From positions 1,673-57,423 of the forward strand of contig DDFY01000006.1 in the NCBI GenBank assembly GCA_002337385.1: a stretch of 55,751 nucleotides of DNA. The letters are read 5' to 3'. Made by a program: the position numbers and the translations under genes. This document shows, in pieces, positions 47,960 to 55,751 of this stretch (position 1 is the first letter of the stretch; each line of letters opens with the position of its first letter). The notes beneath the pieces are model-generated. The model had not been told where the DNA came from. It worked only from the letters and a program-made list of their open reading frames with translations, and did not search any database. This DNA comes from Erythrobacter sp. UBA1916. GTDB lineage: Bacteria > Pseudomonadota > Alphaproteobacteria > Sphingomonadales > Sphingomonadaceae.

Positions 47960-49513
47960 TCAGAGGCAGGCCTCGAGATAGGCTTGATCGAACCCGAACT
48001 GGCGCGCTTTTTCCAGCGTGTAGGGGCGCAGGCCCGAACTCCGGTACTCGCCGATGATCTTGCCGTCTTCGCCCTCGTCGAGATATTCGAAGTTGAACAG
48101 CTCCTGGGTCACGATCACGTCGCCTTCCATGCCGATCACCTCGGTGATGTTGGTGGTGCGGCGTGAACCGTCGCGCAGGCGCTTCACCTGCACGATCAGG
48201 TCGACCGATTCGGCGATCTGGCGGCTGATGGCTTCCTTCGGGATCTTGATGTCGCCCATCATGATCATGTTTTCCATACGGCCCAGGCATTCGCGCGGGC
48301 TGTTAGCGTGAAGCGTACACATCGATCCGTCGTGACCGGTGTTCATCGCGGCGAGAAGGTCGAAACACTCCGAGCCACGGATTTCGCCCAGGATAATCCG
48401 GTCCGGACGCATACGCAGAGCGTTCTTCACGAGGTCGCCAATGGTGATGGCGCCCTGGCCTTCGAGGTTCGGCGGGCGCGTTTCCAGCGGCAGCCAGTGC
48501 GGCTGTTGCAGGCGGAGTTCGGCCGCGTCCTCGATGGTCAGCACGCGTTCGCCCGGATCGATCATCTTCGACAACGCGTTGAGCATGGTCGTCTTACCAG
48601 AACCGGTACCGCCCGAGATGACGACGTTCATTCGGCAAGCGCCAGCAATCTTGAGCGCGGTCGCCATCTTCTCGTTCATCGAGCCGAAGCCCTTGAGCAT
48701 GTCGATGGTGATCGGCTTTTCGGAAAACTTACGAATCGAGATCGCCGTGCCCTTGAGGCTGAGCGGCGGCACGATCACGTTGACACGAGAGCCGTCCTTG
48801 AGGCGAGCGTCGGCCAGCGGGGTGGTCTGGTCAACACGGCGGCCGACCTGGTTCACGATGCGCTGGGCGATCTGGAACAGGTGCGTCTCGTCGCGGAACT
48901 GGATCGGCGCGAGCTGCAGTTTGCCCTTGCGCTCGACGTAGGTCTGCTGCGGGCCGTTGACCATGATATCCGAGATGTCGGGATCGTTGAGCAGCTCTTC
49001 GAGCGGGCCGAAGCCGAGCAGCTCGTCGATCAGTACCTTTTCCAGCGCGAACTGTTCGCGCCGGTTGAGCGTGATCCGCAGCTCGGCCAGCACTTCCATG
49101 ATGATCGGCCGGAATTCTTCCGACAGCTCTTCCTTGGAGAGGGTCGCGGCGGCTTCCGGATCGACGCGTTCGAGCAGGCGCGGAAGCACCTGTTCCTTGA
49201 TCTTGTGAACTGACTGTTCGAAGCCGCCCACTTCGCTGACACCGGCTTCGCCCGAGGCATTGACGCGATCGGCAAGGCGGCTCATCGCATCGGCATGCGG
49301 ATTGTTCGCGGACGTGTCGGCTTCGGCTTCTGGCGGAACGCCGCCGCCGGGGAGGGGCGGGAATTGCTCGCCGCCGGACACTGAAGCACCGTCGCGCTCG
49401 GCTTGCGAGGGGGCAGTGCCCCCACGCATAGGCTTGGCAACTCCGAAGCTGGGGCGTGACCCCGCTCCGTTGCCTGCTCCACCGACGCCGTTCTTGCGTC
49501 CGAATGCGCTCAT
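47960..49513 (-). CDS. cpaF: CpaF/TadA family secretion ATPase
   Basis: A 517-residue hexameric ATPase of the type II/IV secretion superfamily, driving Flp/Tad pilus assembly. A disordered, glycine/proline-rich N-terminus (1-100) is followed by PLEELLNDPDISDIMVNGPQQTYVERKGKL, Walker A GGTGSGKTT (301-309), the Asp box TIEDAAEL, Walker B-like RIILGEIRGSE, and the His box CTLHANSP. The start at 49513 has GAGGGA upstream; the frame to 49606 is rejected. No other tad/cpa gene (cpaB, C, E, tadB, tadC) is beside it, so in this window it is an orphan. Confidence 0.93.
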   Translation of the reverse strand: MSAFGRKNGVGGAGNGAGSRPSFGVAKPMRGGTAPSQAERDGASVSGGEQFPPLPGGGVPPEAEADTSANNPHADAMSRLADRVNASGEAGVSEVGGFEQSVHKIKEQVLPRLLERVDPEAAATLSKEELSEEFRPIIMEVLAELRITLNRREQFALEKVLIDELLGFGPLEELLNDPDISDIMVNGPQQTYVERKGKLQLAPIQFRDETHLFQIAQRIVNQVGRRVDQTTPLADARLKDGSRVNVIVPPLSLKGTAISIRKFSEKPITIDMLKGFGSMNEKMATALKIAGACRMNVVISGGTGSGKTTMLNALSKMIDPGERVLTIEDAAELRLQQPHWLPLETRPPNLEGQGAITIGDLVKNALRMRPDRIILGEIRGSECFDLLAAMNTGHDGSMCTLHANSPRECLGRMENMIMMGDIKIPKEAISRQIAESVDLIVQVKRLRDGSRRTTNITEVIGMEGDVIVTQELFNFEYLDEGEDGKIIGEYRSSGLRPYTLEKARQFGFDQAYLEACL

Positions 49514-49717
49514 TGCCGTCCCTCTTTGCCAGTCCGGCCGCGTCAAGAGCGGGCCGGGATCACGAAACCACCCAGCTTTTGGGCAATCTTGGTAAAGATT
49601 TCGCAAAGGAATTAGCTAGTGCGGAAAGGGTGCAAGATTGTTGCCCAGCGGCGCTAGCGATTGCATGGCAGCTGCCGCCCGCCTAGGCCGATGGGATAAG
49701 CGGGGGACGGAGGCTTC

Positions 49718-50620
49718 ATGCACAATTCGGATCGCGCCGGCCTGCTCTATGCGCTTGCCGGATTCTGCACGCTGTCGATCGGCGATGCGATTGTGAAGGG
49801 GATGTTCGGCGCCTGGCCGGCCCCGGCCATGGCTGCCACGCGTTACGTCGTCGGCTCTGTGCTGCTGGCCGTTCTGCTGGCGCGCAGCGAAGGGTTGGGC
49901 GCCCTAGCCCTGCCGCGCGACAAGTTGCAATGGGTGCGCGGGCTGGCGATCAGCTGTTCGGCCGTGGGCATGTTCTTCGCCGTGTGGATCATGCCGCTGT
50001 CCCAGGCGACCACCATCACCTTCACCCAACCCGTGATCACCGCGCTGCTGGCCATGGTGTTCCTCGGTGAGCGCGCGCGCAAAAGCACCTGGATCGCGAG
50101 CGCGATGGCCTTTGTCGGCGTTATCATCGTGCTGAGGCCCAATTTCGAGGCCGCGGGCTGGGCGGTGCTGTTCCCTCTGATGGGGGCGACCGGCATGGCA
50201 GTCACCATCATCGCCAACCGCAAGGTCCACGGGCGCGCCAGCGTGCTGGCGATGCAATACTACATGTCGGTTACGGCCATGATCTTCCTTATCATCGCGA
50301 CATTCACCGGGAATCTGACCGGCGCCGAGCCGTTTGTGCTGAGCTGGCCGGACTGGTCGGTGCTGGCGCGCTGCGCCTTGGTGGGTGTTACGGCGACGCT
50401 GGCACAGTGGCTCATCTACATGGGCACGGCACGCGCCGGTGCGGGTACGATCGCGCCGATGAACTATGGACAGCTGCTCACGGCGATTTCGCTGGGATGG
50501 ATCTTCTTCGGCGATACTCCCGACGGGCTCGCGATGCTGGGCGCAGCAATCATTATCGCCTCGGGGCTTTACCTCTGGCACGACGGGCGCACTCGGACAC
50601 CGGCTGAGCTTCAGACCTAG
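49718..50620 (+). CDS. EamA/DMT-family transporter, copy 2
   Basis: A 300-residue inner-membrane protein with about ten helices and two EamA repeats: LSQATTITFTQPVITALLAMVFLGERARKSTWIASAMAFVGVIIVLRP, and AGAGTIAPMNYGQLLTAISLGWIFFGDTPDGLAMLGAAIIIASGLYLW. The substrate is unknown. Divergent from cpaF across 204 bp. It converges with the glycosyltransferase-like gene; both stop codons share CTAG at 50617-50620. It is clearly distinct in sequence from the copy at 45099. Confidence 0.9.
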   Translation: MHNSDRAGLLYALAGFCTLSIGDAIVKGMFGAWPAPAMAATRYVVGSVLLAVLLARSEGLGALALPRDKLQWVRGLAISCSAVGMFFAVWIMPLSQATTITFTQPVITALLAMVFLGERARKSTWIASAMAFVGVIIVLRPNFEAAGWAVLFPLMGATGMAVTIIANRKVHGRASVLAMQYYMSVTAMIFLIIATFTGNLTGAEPFVLSWPDWSVLARCALVGVTATLAQWLIYMGTARAGAGTIAPMNYGQLLTAISLGWIFFGDTPDGLAMLGAAIIIASGLYLWHDGRTRTPAELQT

Positions 50621-52122
50621 TCTCTCCTGCGCGCCCATGCCGTCAGCGTGCGGTTGTGCATCTTGGCCGTGGCGATGGCGCGATAGTTTTCTGCGAGTGC
50701 GGCTTTGACGAGGGCCGTCGCCCGCTTGTTCTGCGGGGTCACCGCGCGGCCTGCGGTGACGATGGCACCGGGCCGAGTGGCAAGTATTCGGGCGACTTCG
50801 CCGGTCTGATCGACCCCCAGCGCCTCGGTTTCGAGCGCATTGTTGAGGTGGTCGGGATAGACAAACCGGGTCGGCACGCAGGAGCCGGTCATCCGGTAGA
50901 GCGAGGTGGGGCCGTCGAACAGCCACAGGCAATTGCTCCTGGCATCAACATGCGGCGCAATCGCGGAGGCAAAGCTCAGGGCCTCGCGCCGCTCGTCCAG
51001 CGACCTTTCATAACGCGCCGGCATGTTGAGCAGGAAGGCCAAGGCGGCCAGCACCAGCAGGCTGAAGACCACGCGCAACACGGCCCTGCTATCGAACAGC
51101 GGCACGGCCAGCAGCGCGGCAGGGCCAGCAAAACCGGCGAAATAGTATCCGTAAACCGTGCCGGGGAGGAACACCGAGCCGATCGCGGCAAGGAAGAAGA
51201 GCACGAACAGCCGCCACACCGCCCAGTCGCGCGGGGGAGACATGCGGAAGGCCGCATAGATCCCGCCCAGCGCAAGGATTACGACCGGACCGGCAAGGAT
51301 GCGATAGCCGCTTTGCCAGCGCCCCTGCTGGGCCGGAATGCGGTCGAAAAAGCTCACGAAGTTGGCGAACACAAACGCGTCGAGCCCGCCTGCGGCCAGA
51401 TAGATCAGCCCCACCAGGATCGTCGGCAGCAGCCCGAGCGCGGCAAACAGCAGCGCCCGTTTCACCAAGGTGACGAGATCGGCCCCGCGCCTATGCTCGA
51501 TCCACAGGGCATAGAGCCCCAGCACGAGGCAATGCGGGAGCACGGTGTACTTCACCTGCAAGGCAAGCCCGCCGATCACCATGGCGAGCGCAGCGCGGCG
51601 GGTGAAGGCGGGGTGGTCGCGCTCGGCCAGCAGCCGGACCATCGCCAGCAGCAGGGGCGTGAAGAACACCTCGCTCTGCCCCGAATAGCTCCCATAGGCC
51701 GCCAGCAGCATCACCGTGACGGCTCCGGCGAAGGTGGCCGCTAACCGCCCGCCGATCAGCCGGGCATTGGCATAGGTGAGCCAGCCTGCGGCAAAGGCGG
51801 CGAGCGCGCCGGCGAGTTGGAAGGCAATCGGGCCGGGGCCAAACAGGGCATGGGCGAGGCCGAAAATGGCAAACAGGCCAAACGGCTTTCTGTCCCACCA
51901 ATCGACATAGGGCAGCTCGCCAAGCTGCAGACGCCAGCCGATGAACGAATAGAGCTGCTCGTCATAGTCCGCCACCGGATCGCCGAACCAGATTGCGCGC
52001 GTTGCCACGACGACGGCCAGCAGCGTGAGCAGGCCGGGCCAGTTGGCGCGCAGGTTCGCCAGCAGACCGGTGCCGCTTCGTTGCAGTGCTGACTGGTCGG
52101 CCACGGGGTAGGTCTTTCTCAT
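50617..52122 (-). CDS. Membrane glycosyltransferase-like protein (GT39/ArnT-like topology)
   Basis: A 501-residue protein with about eleven or twelve predicted helices. The first periplasmic loop reads DPVADYDEQLYSFIGWRLQLGELPYVDWWDRKPFG. This acidic DxDE plus WWDRKP arrangement resembles the loop 1 of GT-C enzymes (PMT/ArnT type), which use lipid-linked sugar donors. A soluble C-terminal domain (about 385-501) contains SNCLWLFDGPTSLYRMTGSCVPTRFVYPDHLN. The acceptor is unknown. GT-C assignment is by topology and motif, not by a family match I can verify. Confidence 0.7.
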   Translation of the reverse strand: MRKTYPVADQSALQRSGTGLLANLRANWPGLLTLLAVVVATRAIWFGDPVADYDEQLYSFIGWRLQLGELPYVDWWDRKPFGLFAIFGLAHALFGPGPIAFQLAGALAAFAAGWLTYANARLIGGRLAATFAGAVTVMLLAAYGSYSGQSEVFFTPLLLAMVRLLAERDHPAFTRRAALAMVIGGLALQVKYTVLPHCLVLGLYALWIEHRRGADLVTLVKRALLFAALGLLPTILVGLIYLAAGGLDAFVFANFVSFFDRIPAQQGRWQSGYRILAGPVVILALGGIYAAFRMSPPRDWAVWRLFVLFFLAAIGSVFLPGTVYGYYFAGFAGPAALLAVPLFDSRAVLRVVFSLLVLAALAFLLNMPARYERSLDERREALSFASAIAPHVDARSNCLWLFDGPTSLYRMTGSCVPTRFVYPDHLNNALETEALGVDQTGEVARILATRPGAIVTAGRAVTPQNKRATALVKAALAENYRAIATAKMHNRTLTAWARRRD

Positions 52123-52172
52123 CGCGAAACGGGCTTGCTGTAGCCTTGTGAAGGCGCTTGGTTAAGATTGCG

Positions 52173-52472
52173 ATGCCCGCCGACGAACAACTCTTTGACG
52201 CGCTCACCACCTGCTGGCTGTGTCAGCGCCCCCTCGGGCGACGGGTTCAGAAGCACCATGTGGTGCCCAAGGCGAAGCGCGGAAAGGCGACCGTTCCGGT
52301 CCATCCGATTTGCCACCGTATGATCCATGCCCGCTTCACCAATGCGCAGCTCGTGCGGCTTGGCGGCGCGCGCGAGCCATTGCTGGCGGACGAGGAGGTG
52401 GCCAGGTTCCTGCGCTGGATTGCAGACAAGCCTCCCGACTTTCACGCTCCGACCCGGCGCCAGCGAAGGTGA
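52173..52472 (+). CDS. Small HNH-endonuclease-like protein
   Basis: A 99-residue protein. CWLCQRPL (Cys14, Cys17), KHHVVPKAKRG (His28, His29) and VHPICHRMIHARF (His44, Cys47, His48, His52) give the C-x2-C...HH...H-x3-H beta-beta-alpha metal pattern of HNH nucleases. It is stand-alone, with no phage terminase or restriction gene beside it, and similar short HNH proteins are common in alphaproteobacterial chromosomes without known role. ATG at 52173 is used; TTG at 52158 (GAAGG before it) is an alternative. It is divergent from the glycosyltransferase-like gene. Confidence 0.75.
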   Translation: MPADEQLFDALTTCWLCQRPLGRRVQKHHVVPKAKRGKATVPVHPICHRMIHARFTNAQLVRLGGAREPLLADEEVARFLRWIADKPPDFHAPTRRQRR

Positions 52473-52664
52473 CGAAGTTGACATCGTGGCGATCCGCCTG
52501 TCGTTTGGGTTTCGGTTTAGGATCAAGGCTTTGCTGCGGGTTGGTGAAGTTGTCATTCCGGCGGGTTGCACGCGCGCACTCCTCATGCTTGCCACAGGGC
52601 GAGGGCTCAGCGCTGCCACCGCTTCAGGCCTGTAGGAAAGCTGTGTCTTCGTGTCGTGACGAGA

Positions 52665-52835
52665 TCAGCGCGGCAGGCTCTTCATGCCCTTGGTGCGGCT
52701 GGTGAGATGCCATTCGCGGCATAACTGGCAGCGATAGGGGCGCAGGGAGATGCCCGCCCGCAGCGCGGCGTCAATCGCGTCCTGTTCGGTCTTGTAGCGC
52801 CGTTTGCGGGCGCAGATGCCGGGCCGCGTCTTCAT
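52665..52835 (-). CDS. 56-residue Cys/His (zinc-finger-like) basic protein
   Basis: Read leftwards from ATG at 52835: a basic start with Cys8 (MKTRPGICARKRRYKT), a helix (EQDAIDAALRAG), then YRCQLCREWHLTSRTKGMK with Cys36, Cys39 and His43. A lone Cys followed by C-x2-C-x3-H can make a small zinc knuckle or treble clef. Gene too short for routine detection; codon use is normal and the protein ends cleanly (SLPR, TGA). No family name is known to me. It lies between the HNH-like gene and the ATP synthase operon. Nucleic-acid binding is a guess from charge and zinc pattern. Confidence 0.65.
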   Translation of the reverse strand: MKTRPGICARKRRYKTEQDAIDAALRAGISLRPYRCQLCREWHLTSRTKGMKSLPR

Positions 52836-52860
52836 CCTGCCAACCGCGCCTGCCGGGAAT

Positions 52861-52890
52861 CAAAAAGGGCGCCTCGAAGGGCGCCCTTTT
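52861..52890 (-). terminator. Terminator of the atp operon
   Basis: AAAAGGGCGCC (52863-52873) and GGCGCCCTTTT (52880-52890) form an 11-bp stem with a 6-nt loop. On minus it ends in TTTTTG, starting 21 bp past atpC. The symmetric A/T ends make it potentially bidirectional. Confidence 0.9.
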
Positions 52891-52910
52891 CAATTCGATA
52901 TGTCCGGCAA

Positions 52911-53168
52911 TCAGTCTTCAACATGCTCGGCGAGCACGGTCAGGCCGTTGTCGCCCACTTCGGCAAAGCCGCCGCGAACCATGATGCTCTCGGGCGCGGC
53001 ACCGGCGGTCTTGATGACCTGCACCGCGCCATCGGCGATGGTGGACATGAAGGGCGCGTGGCCCTCAAGCACGCCGAACTCGCCCTCGCTGCCGGGGACG
53101 ACCACCATGTGGACCTCCTCGGAACGAACCAGCTTCTCCGGCGTGACGAGTTCGAAATGCAGAGCCAT
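52911..53168 (-). CDS. atpC: ATP synthase F1 epsilon subunit, short form
   Basis: An 85-residue epsilon subunit comprising only the N-terminal beta-sandwich (HFELVTPEKLVRSEEVHMVVVPGSEGEFGVLEGHAPFMSTI...MVRGGFAEVGDNGLTVLAEHVED). E. coli epsilon is about 139 residues and has a C-terminal helical hairpin that can inhibit ATP hydrolysis; that hairpin is missing here and no frameshift is visible after the stop. It should still link gamma to the c-ring. Last gene of atpA-atpG-atpD-atpC, 5 bp after atpD. Confidence 0.93.
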   Translation of the reverse strand: MALHFELVTPEKLVRSEEVHMVVVPGSEGEFGVLEGHAPFMSTIADGAVQVIKTAGAAPESIMVRGGFAEVGDNGLTVLAEHVED

Positions 53169-53173
53169 CGGCC

Positions 53174-54631
53174 TCAGGCCTCTTCCGCCATCTTCTTGGC
53201 TTTTTCGACCGCCTCGTCGATGCCGCCGACCATGTAGAAGGCTGCTTCGGGCAGGTGGTCGTATTCGCCGTCCACAACCGCCTTGAACGAGCGGACCGTG
53301 TCTTCGAGCGCCACGAACTTGCCGGGGATGTTGGTGAACACCTCGGCCACGTGGAACGGCTGCGACAGGAAGCGCTGGATCTTGCGGGCACGCGCAACGG
53401 TCAGCTTATCTTCTTCGCTCAGCTCGTCCATGCCGAGAATGGCGATGATGTCCTGCAGGCTCTTGTACTTCTGCAGGATTTCCTGAACGCGGCGGGCGGT
53501 CTCGTAGTGCTCGGTGCCGACAACGCGCGGCTCAAGCACGCGCGAGGTGGAGTCGAGCGGGTCGACCGCCGGGTAGATGCCCAGCTCCGAAATCGCGCGG
53601 TTCAGCGTGGTGGTCGCATCAAGGTGCGCGAACGAAGTGGCAGGTGCAGGGTCGGTCAAGTCGTCCGCGGGGACGTAAATGGCCTGCACCGAGGTGATCG
53701 AGCCCTTGGTGGTCGAGGTGATGCGTTCCTGCAGGTTGCCCATGTCGGTCGACAGGGTCGGCTGATAGCCCACCGCCGAAGGAATACGGCCGAGCAGCGC
53801 CGACACTTCCGAACCCGCCTGGGTGAAGCGGAAGATGTTGTCGACGAAGAACAGAACGTCCTGGCCTTCCTGATCGCGGAAGTACTCGGCCATGGTCAGA
53901 CCCGAGAGAGCGACGCGGGCACGCGCACCCGGCGGCTCGTTCATCTGGCCGTAAACGAGCGCCACCTTCGAACCTTCCGACGTGGCAACGCCGTTCTCGT
54001 CCTTGGCGATAACGCCGGCGTCGAGGAATTCGTAGTAGAGGTCGTTGCCTTCACGGGTGCGCTCACCAACGCCCGCGAACACGGACACACCGCCGTGGCC
54101 CTTCGCGATGTTGTTGATCAGCTCCTGAATGAGCACGGTCTTGCCCACACCGGCGCCGCCGAACAGGCCGATCTTGCCGCCCTTGGCGTAAGGCGCGAGC
54201 AGGTCGATGACCTTGATGCCGGTGACCAGAATGGCCGCTTCGGTCGACTGTTCGAGGAAGGGCGGGGCTTCGGCGTGGATCGGCGCGGTCTGCTCGGCAC
54301 CGATCGGGCCGAGTTCGTCGATCGGCTCACCGACGACGTTCATGATGCGGCCGAGCGTCTTGGGGCCAACGGGCACCGAGATCTGCTTGCCGGTGGCGAT
54401 CACTTCCTGGCCGCGGGTGAGGCCGTCGGTGCCGTCCATGGCGATGGTGCGCACGGTGTTCTCACCGAGGTGCTGGGCGACTTCGAGGACGAGCGTGGTG
54501 TCGCCGTTCTTGGTCTCCAGCGCGGAGAGAATTGCGGGCAGCTCGCCGGGGAAGGTCACGTCGACGACAGCGCCGATGACCTGGCTGATCGAGCCATTGG
54601 TGATCTGGTTGAGGACGGGTGCGGTAGCCAT
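53174..54631 (-). CDS. atpD: ATP synthase F1 beta subunit
   Basis: A 485-residue catalytic subunit. Walker A GGAGVGKTV is near residue 160, with ALVYGQMNEPPGARARVALSGLTMAEYFRD, VLFFVDNIFRFTQAGSEVSALLGRIPSAVGYQPTL, and the C-terminal DELSEEDKLTVARARKIQRFLSQPFHVAEVFT. It binds and hydrolyses or makes ATP in the alpha3beta3 ring. The first ~12 residues (MATAPVLNQITNG) precede the usual beta barrel. It is 17 bp after atpG and 5 bp before atpC. Confidence 0.98.
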   Translation of the reverse strand: MATAPVLNQITNGSISQVIGAVVDVTFPGELPAILSALETKNGDTTLVLEVAQHLGENTVRTIAMDGTDGLTRGQEVIATGKQISVPVGPKTLGRIMNVVGEPIDELGPIGAEQTAPIHAEAPPFLEQSTEAAILVTGIKVIDLLAPYAKGGKIGLFGGAGVGKTVLIQELINNIAKGHGGVSVFAGVGERTREGNDLYYEFLDAGVIAKDENGVATSEGSKVALVYGQMNEPPGARARVALSGLTMAEYFRDQEGQDVLFFVDNIFRFTQAGSEVSALLGRIPSAVGYQPTLSTDMGNLQERITSTTKGSITSVQAIYVPADDLTDPAPATSFAHLDATTTLNRAISELGIYPAVDPLDSTSRVLEPRVVGTEHYETARRVQEILQKYKSLQDIIAILGMDELSEEDKLTVARARKIQRFLSQPFHVAEVFTNIPGKFVALEDTVRSFKAVVDGEYDHLPEAAFYMVGGIDEAVEKAKKMAEEA

Positions 54632-54648
54632 GGTTTACCTCTGGGTTC

Positions 54649-55518
54649 TTAGAGCGCTTCCGCGCCCGCGATAATTTCAACGAGTTCGGTGGTGATCGCG
54701 GCCTGGCGGCTGCGGTTGTACTGGACGGTCAGCTTGTCGATCAGCTCGCCCGCGTTGCGGGTGGCGTTGTCCATCGCGGTCATCGAAGCGCCTTGCTCCG
54801 ATGCCTCGCGTTCGAGCAGTGCGCCGAACAGCTGGGTCTTGATGTAGCGCGGCAGCAAGTCCTCGAGGATCGATTCCTCGTCGGGCTCGTATTCCACCAC
54901 GGCACCCGTATCGGTGACCTCTTCGGGGGCCGGGACGGGCAGGAGCTGCACCGTCGTCGGGTCCTGCGCCAGAGCGCTCTTGAACACCGGATAGACCAGC
55001 GAGGCGATGTCGAACTCGCCCTTCTCGAAGCGGGCAACGAGATCGTCGGCGATCGCCTCGGCCTCGGTGAAGCCGATGTTGCGCACTTCGCTGGTGTCGA
55101 ACCCGTCGCCGATCTGGCTGGCGTAGTCACGCTTCAGGGGCGCACGGCCCTTCTTGCCGACGAGGTAGAAGGTGACCTGCTTGCCCGCCTGCTCCAGCGC
55201 CTTGGCCTGCCGCTTGGCTTCCTTGACGATGTTGGCGTTAAGACCGCCGCACAGGCCCTTGTCGGTGTTGACCACCACCAGCAGGTGACGGCCGGTTTCA
55301 CCGGTGCCCGAAAGCAGCAACGGCGCATCGTTGCCGCTCACCTTGCTGGCGAGCGAGCCCATCACGCGGGTCAGCCGCTCGGCATAGGGGCGCGCAGCTT
55401 CAGCTGCGGCCTGAGCCTTACGCAGCTTCGCCGCGGCGACCATCTGCTTCGCCTTGGTGATCTTCTGCGTCGACTTGACCGACTTGATCCGGTCCTTGAG
55501 TTCCTTGAGGCTAGCCAT
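54649..55518 (-). CDS. atpG: ATP synthase F1 gamma subunit
   Basis: A 289-residue central-stalk subunit. The N-terminal helix MASLKELKDRIKSVKSTQKITKAKQMVAAAKLRKAQ and C-terminal helix ASMTAMDNATRNAGELIDKLTVQYNRSRQAAITTELVEIIAGAEAL form the rotating coiled coil. VNTDKGLCGGLNANIVKEA is the conserved mid-domain motif. Spacing to atpA is 28 bp. Length is typical. Confidence 0.97.
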   Translation of the reverse strand: MASLKELKDRIKSVKSTQKITKAKQMVAAAKLRKAQAAAEAARPYAERLTRVMGSLASKVSGNDAPLLLSGTGETGRHLLVVVNTDKGLCGGLNANIVKEAKRQAKALEQAGKQVTFYLVGKKGRAPLKRDYASQIGDGFDTSEVRNIGFTEAEAIADDLVARFEKGEFDIASLVYPVFKSALAQDPTTVQLLPVPAPEEVTDTGAVVEYEPDEESILEDLLPRYIKTQLFGALLEREASEQGASMTAMDNATRNAGELIDKLTVQYNRSRQAAITTELVEIIAGAEAL

Positions 55519-55546
55519 CTTGGCTCCCTTGTCTCGTCAGGTCAGA

Positions 55547-55751
55547 TCAGGCGAACTGCTTGGCGAAGGCGTCGAGCCCGGCCACAACCTGGTCCTTCGC
55601 CTCGCCTTCGAACTTGCCGCTCGAACGGATCGTGGCAAGCGTGTCGGCGTGGTTCTGGCGCATGAAGCTGAGCATCGCGGCTTCGTATTCGGTCACGCGG
55701 TTCACCGCCACGTTATCGAGATAGCCGTTGGTGCCCGCGAAGATCGACACG
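55547..55751 (-). CDS. atpA: ATP synthase F1 alpha subunit, 3' end only
   Basis: The last 67 codons of atpA before the right edge. VSIFAGTNGYLDNVAVNRVTEYEAAMLSFMRQNHADTLATIRSSGKFEGEAKDQVVAGLDAFAKQFA is the alpha-subunit C-terminal helical region (family AGxNGYLD...V..FE). The gene continues beyond 55751; the GTG at 55750 is internal, not a start. atpH and the Fo genes are outside the window. Confidence 0.95.
   Translation of the reverse strand, partial: VSIFAGTNGYLDNVAVNRVTEYEAAMLSFMRQNHADTLATIRSSGKFEGEAKDQVVAGLDAFAKQFA

Noticed and set aside
52173..52472. HNH protein as part of a prophage or restriction system
   Set aside because: No terminase, portal, integrase or methyltransferase beside it; the surrounding genes are core.
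1..55751. CRISPR array, insertion sequence or integrative element
   Set aside because: No regularly spaced repeats, transposase or integrase genes, or flanking direct repeats were seen on either strand.

Overview
The window reads as a chromosomal segment of a high-GC alphaproteobacterium, most likely Sphingomonadales and probably the Erythrobacter/Erythrobacteraceae side. The evidence is: a ChvI-ChvG-HprK-EIIA-HPr locus divergent from ATP-type pckA; a CcrM-type GANTC methyltransferase near rnhB; split pntAA/pntAB/pntB genes behind a 40-residue aa3-oxidase subunit IV-like gene; an 85-residue ATP synthase epsilon; and a DUF1285-NUDIX-CCA cluster. I infer the taxon from gene content and protein style; no 16S or other marker is present. 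I saw no rRNA, tRNA, CRISPR array, prophage or insertion sequence. This is mostly core genome with small lineage-specific genes between.

Layout. 1-2.7 kb (minus): start of a cold-shock protein gene, a 15-cysteine cytosolic copper-storage protein, an entericidin-like lipoprotein and fhs. 2.9-5.1 kb (plus): rmuC and an SH3-like lipoprotein. 5.1-10.4 kb (minus): a seven-gene, mostly overlapping operon chvI-chvG-hprK-rapZ-EIIA-HPr-TrmH, divergent from pckA (10.6-12.2 kb). 12.2-18 kb: secreted metalloprotease-like proteins, a DUF937-like protein, TonB and an alpha/beta hydrolase. 18.1-22.4 kb (plus): two cysteine desulfurase paralogues around a PAS-GGDEF protein and a cytochrome c lipoprotein, ending in a [2Fe-2S] ferredoxin that seems to start on ATC. 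22.5-25.5 kb: a DJ-1/PfpI protein and parC. 25.5-30.4 kb (minus): a PRC-barrel-like secreted protein, then cca, NUDIX, DUF1285, GNAT and a PQQ sugar dehydrogenase-like lipoprotein. 30.4-33.3 kb (plus): rnhB, a cation/Ca2+ exchanger and ccrM. 33.5-38.3 kb: sulfatase, folP and an NtrC-type regulator. 38.5-42.3 kb (plus): the transhydrogenase operon. 42.4-50.6 kb: dGTPase-like, oxidoreductase, DUF938, entericidin-like, two EamA transporters, TetR/MipA pair and cpaF. 50.6-52.9 kb: a membrane glycosyltransferase-like protein, a small HNH protein and a 56-residue Cys/His protein. 52.9 kb to the end (minus): atpA(partial)-atpG-atpD-atpC.

How the genes work together. The chvI to HPr operon joins an envelope/acid-type two-component system to a PTS that here shows regulatory parts only (HprK, EIIA, HPr, RapZ), placed back-to-back with the gluconeogenic enzyme PckA. 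The pnt operon and ATP synthase serve proton-motive-force use and NADPH supply. CcrM sits in a cell-cycle context.

Most notable signals. (1) Seven GANTC sites within 154 bp, plus a perfect DnaA box, directly upstream of ccrM. (2) A perfect 12-bp-arm hairpin that puts the copper-storage gene's Shine-Dalgarno in the loop and its AUG in the stem. (3) An NtrC-type regulator with GAFPGA in place of GAFTGA and without the second arginine-finger residue. (4) A ferredoxin with no ATG, GTG or TTG at its proper start. (5) A Zur-box-like palindrome over the tonB -10. None of these has been tested by search or experiment here.
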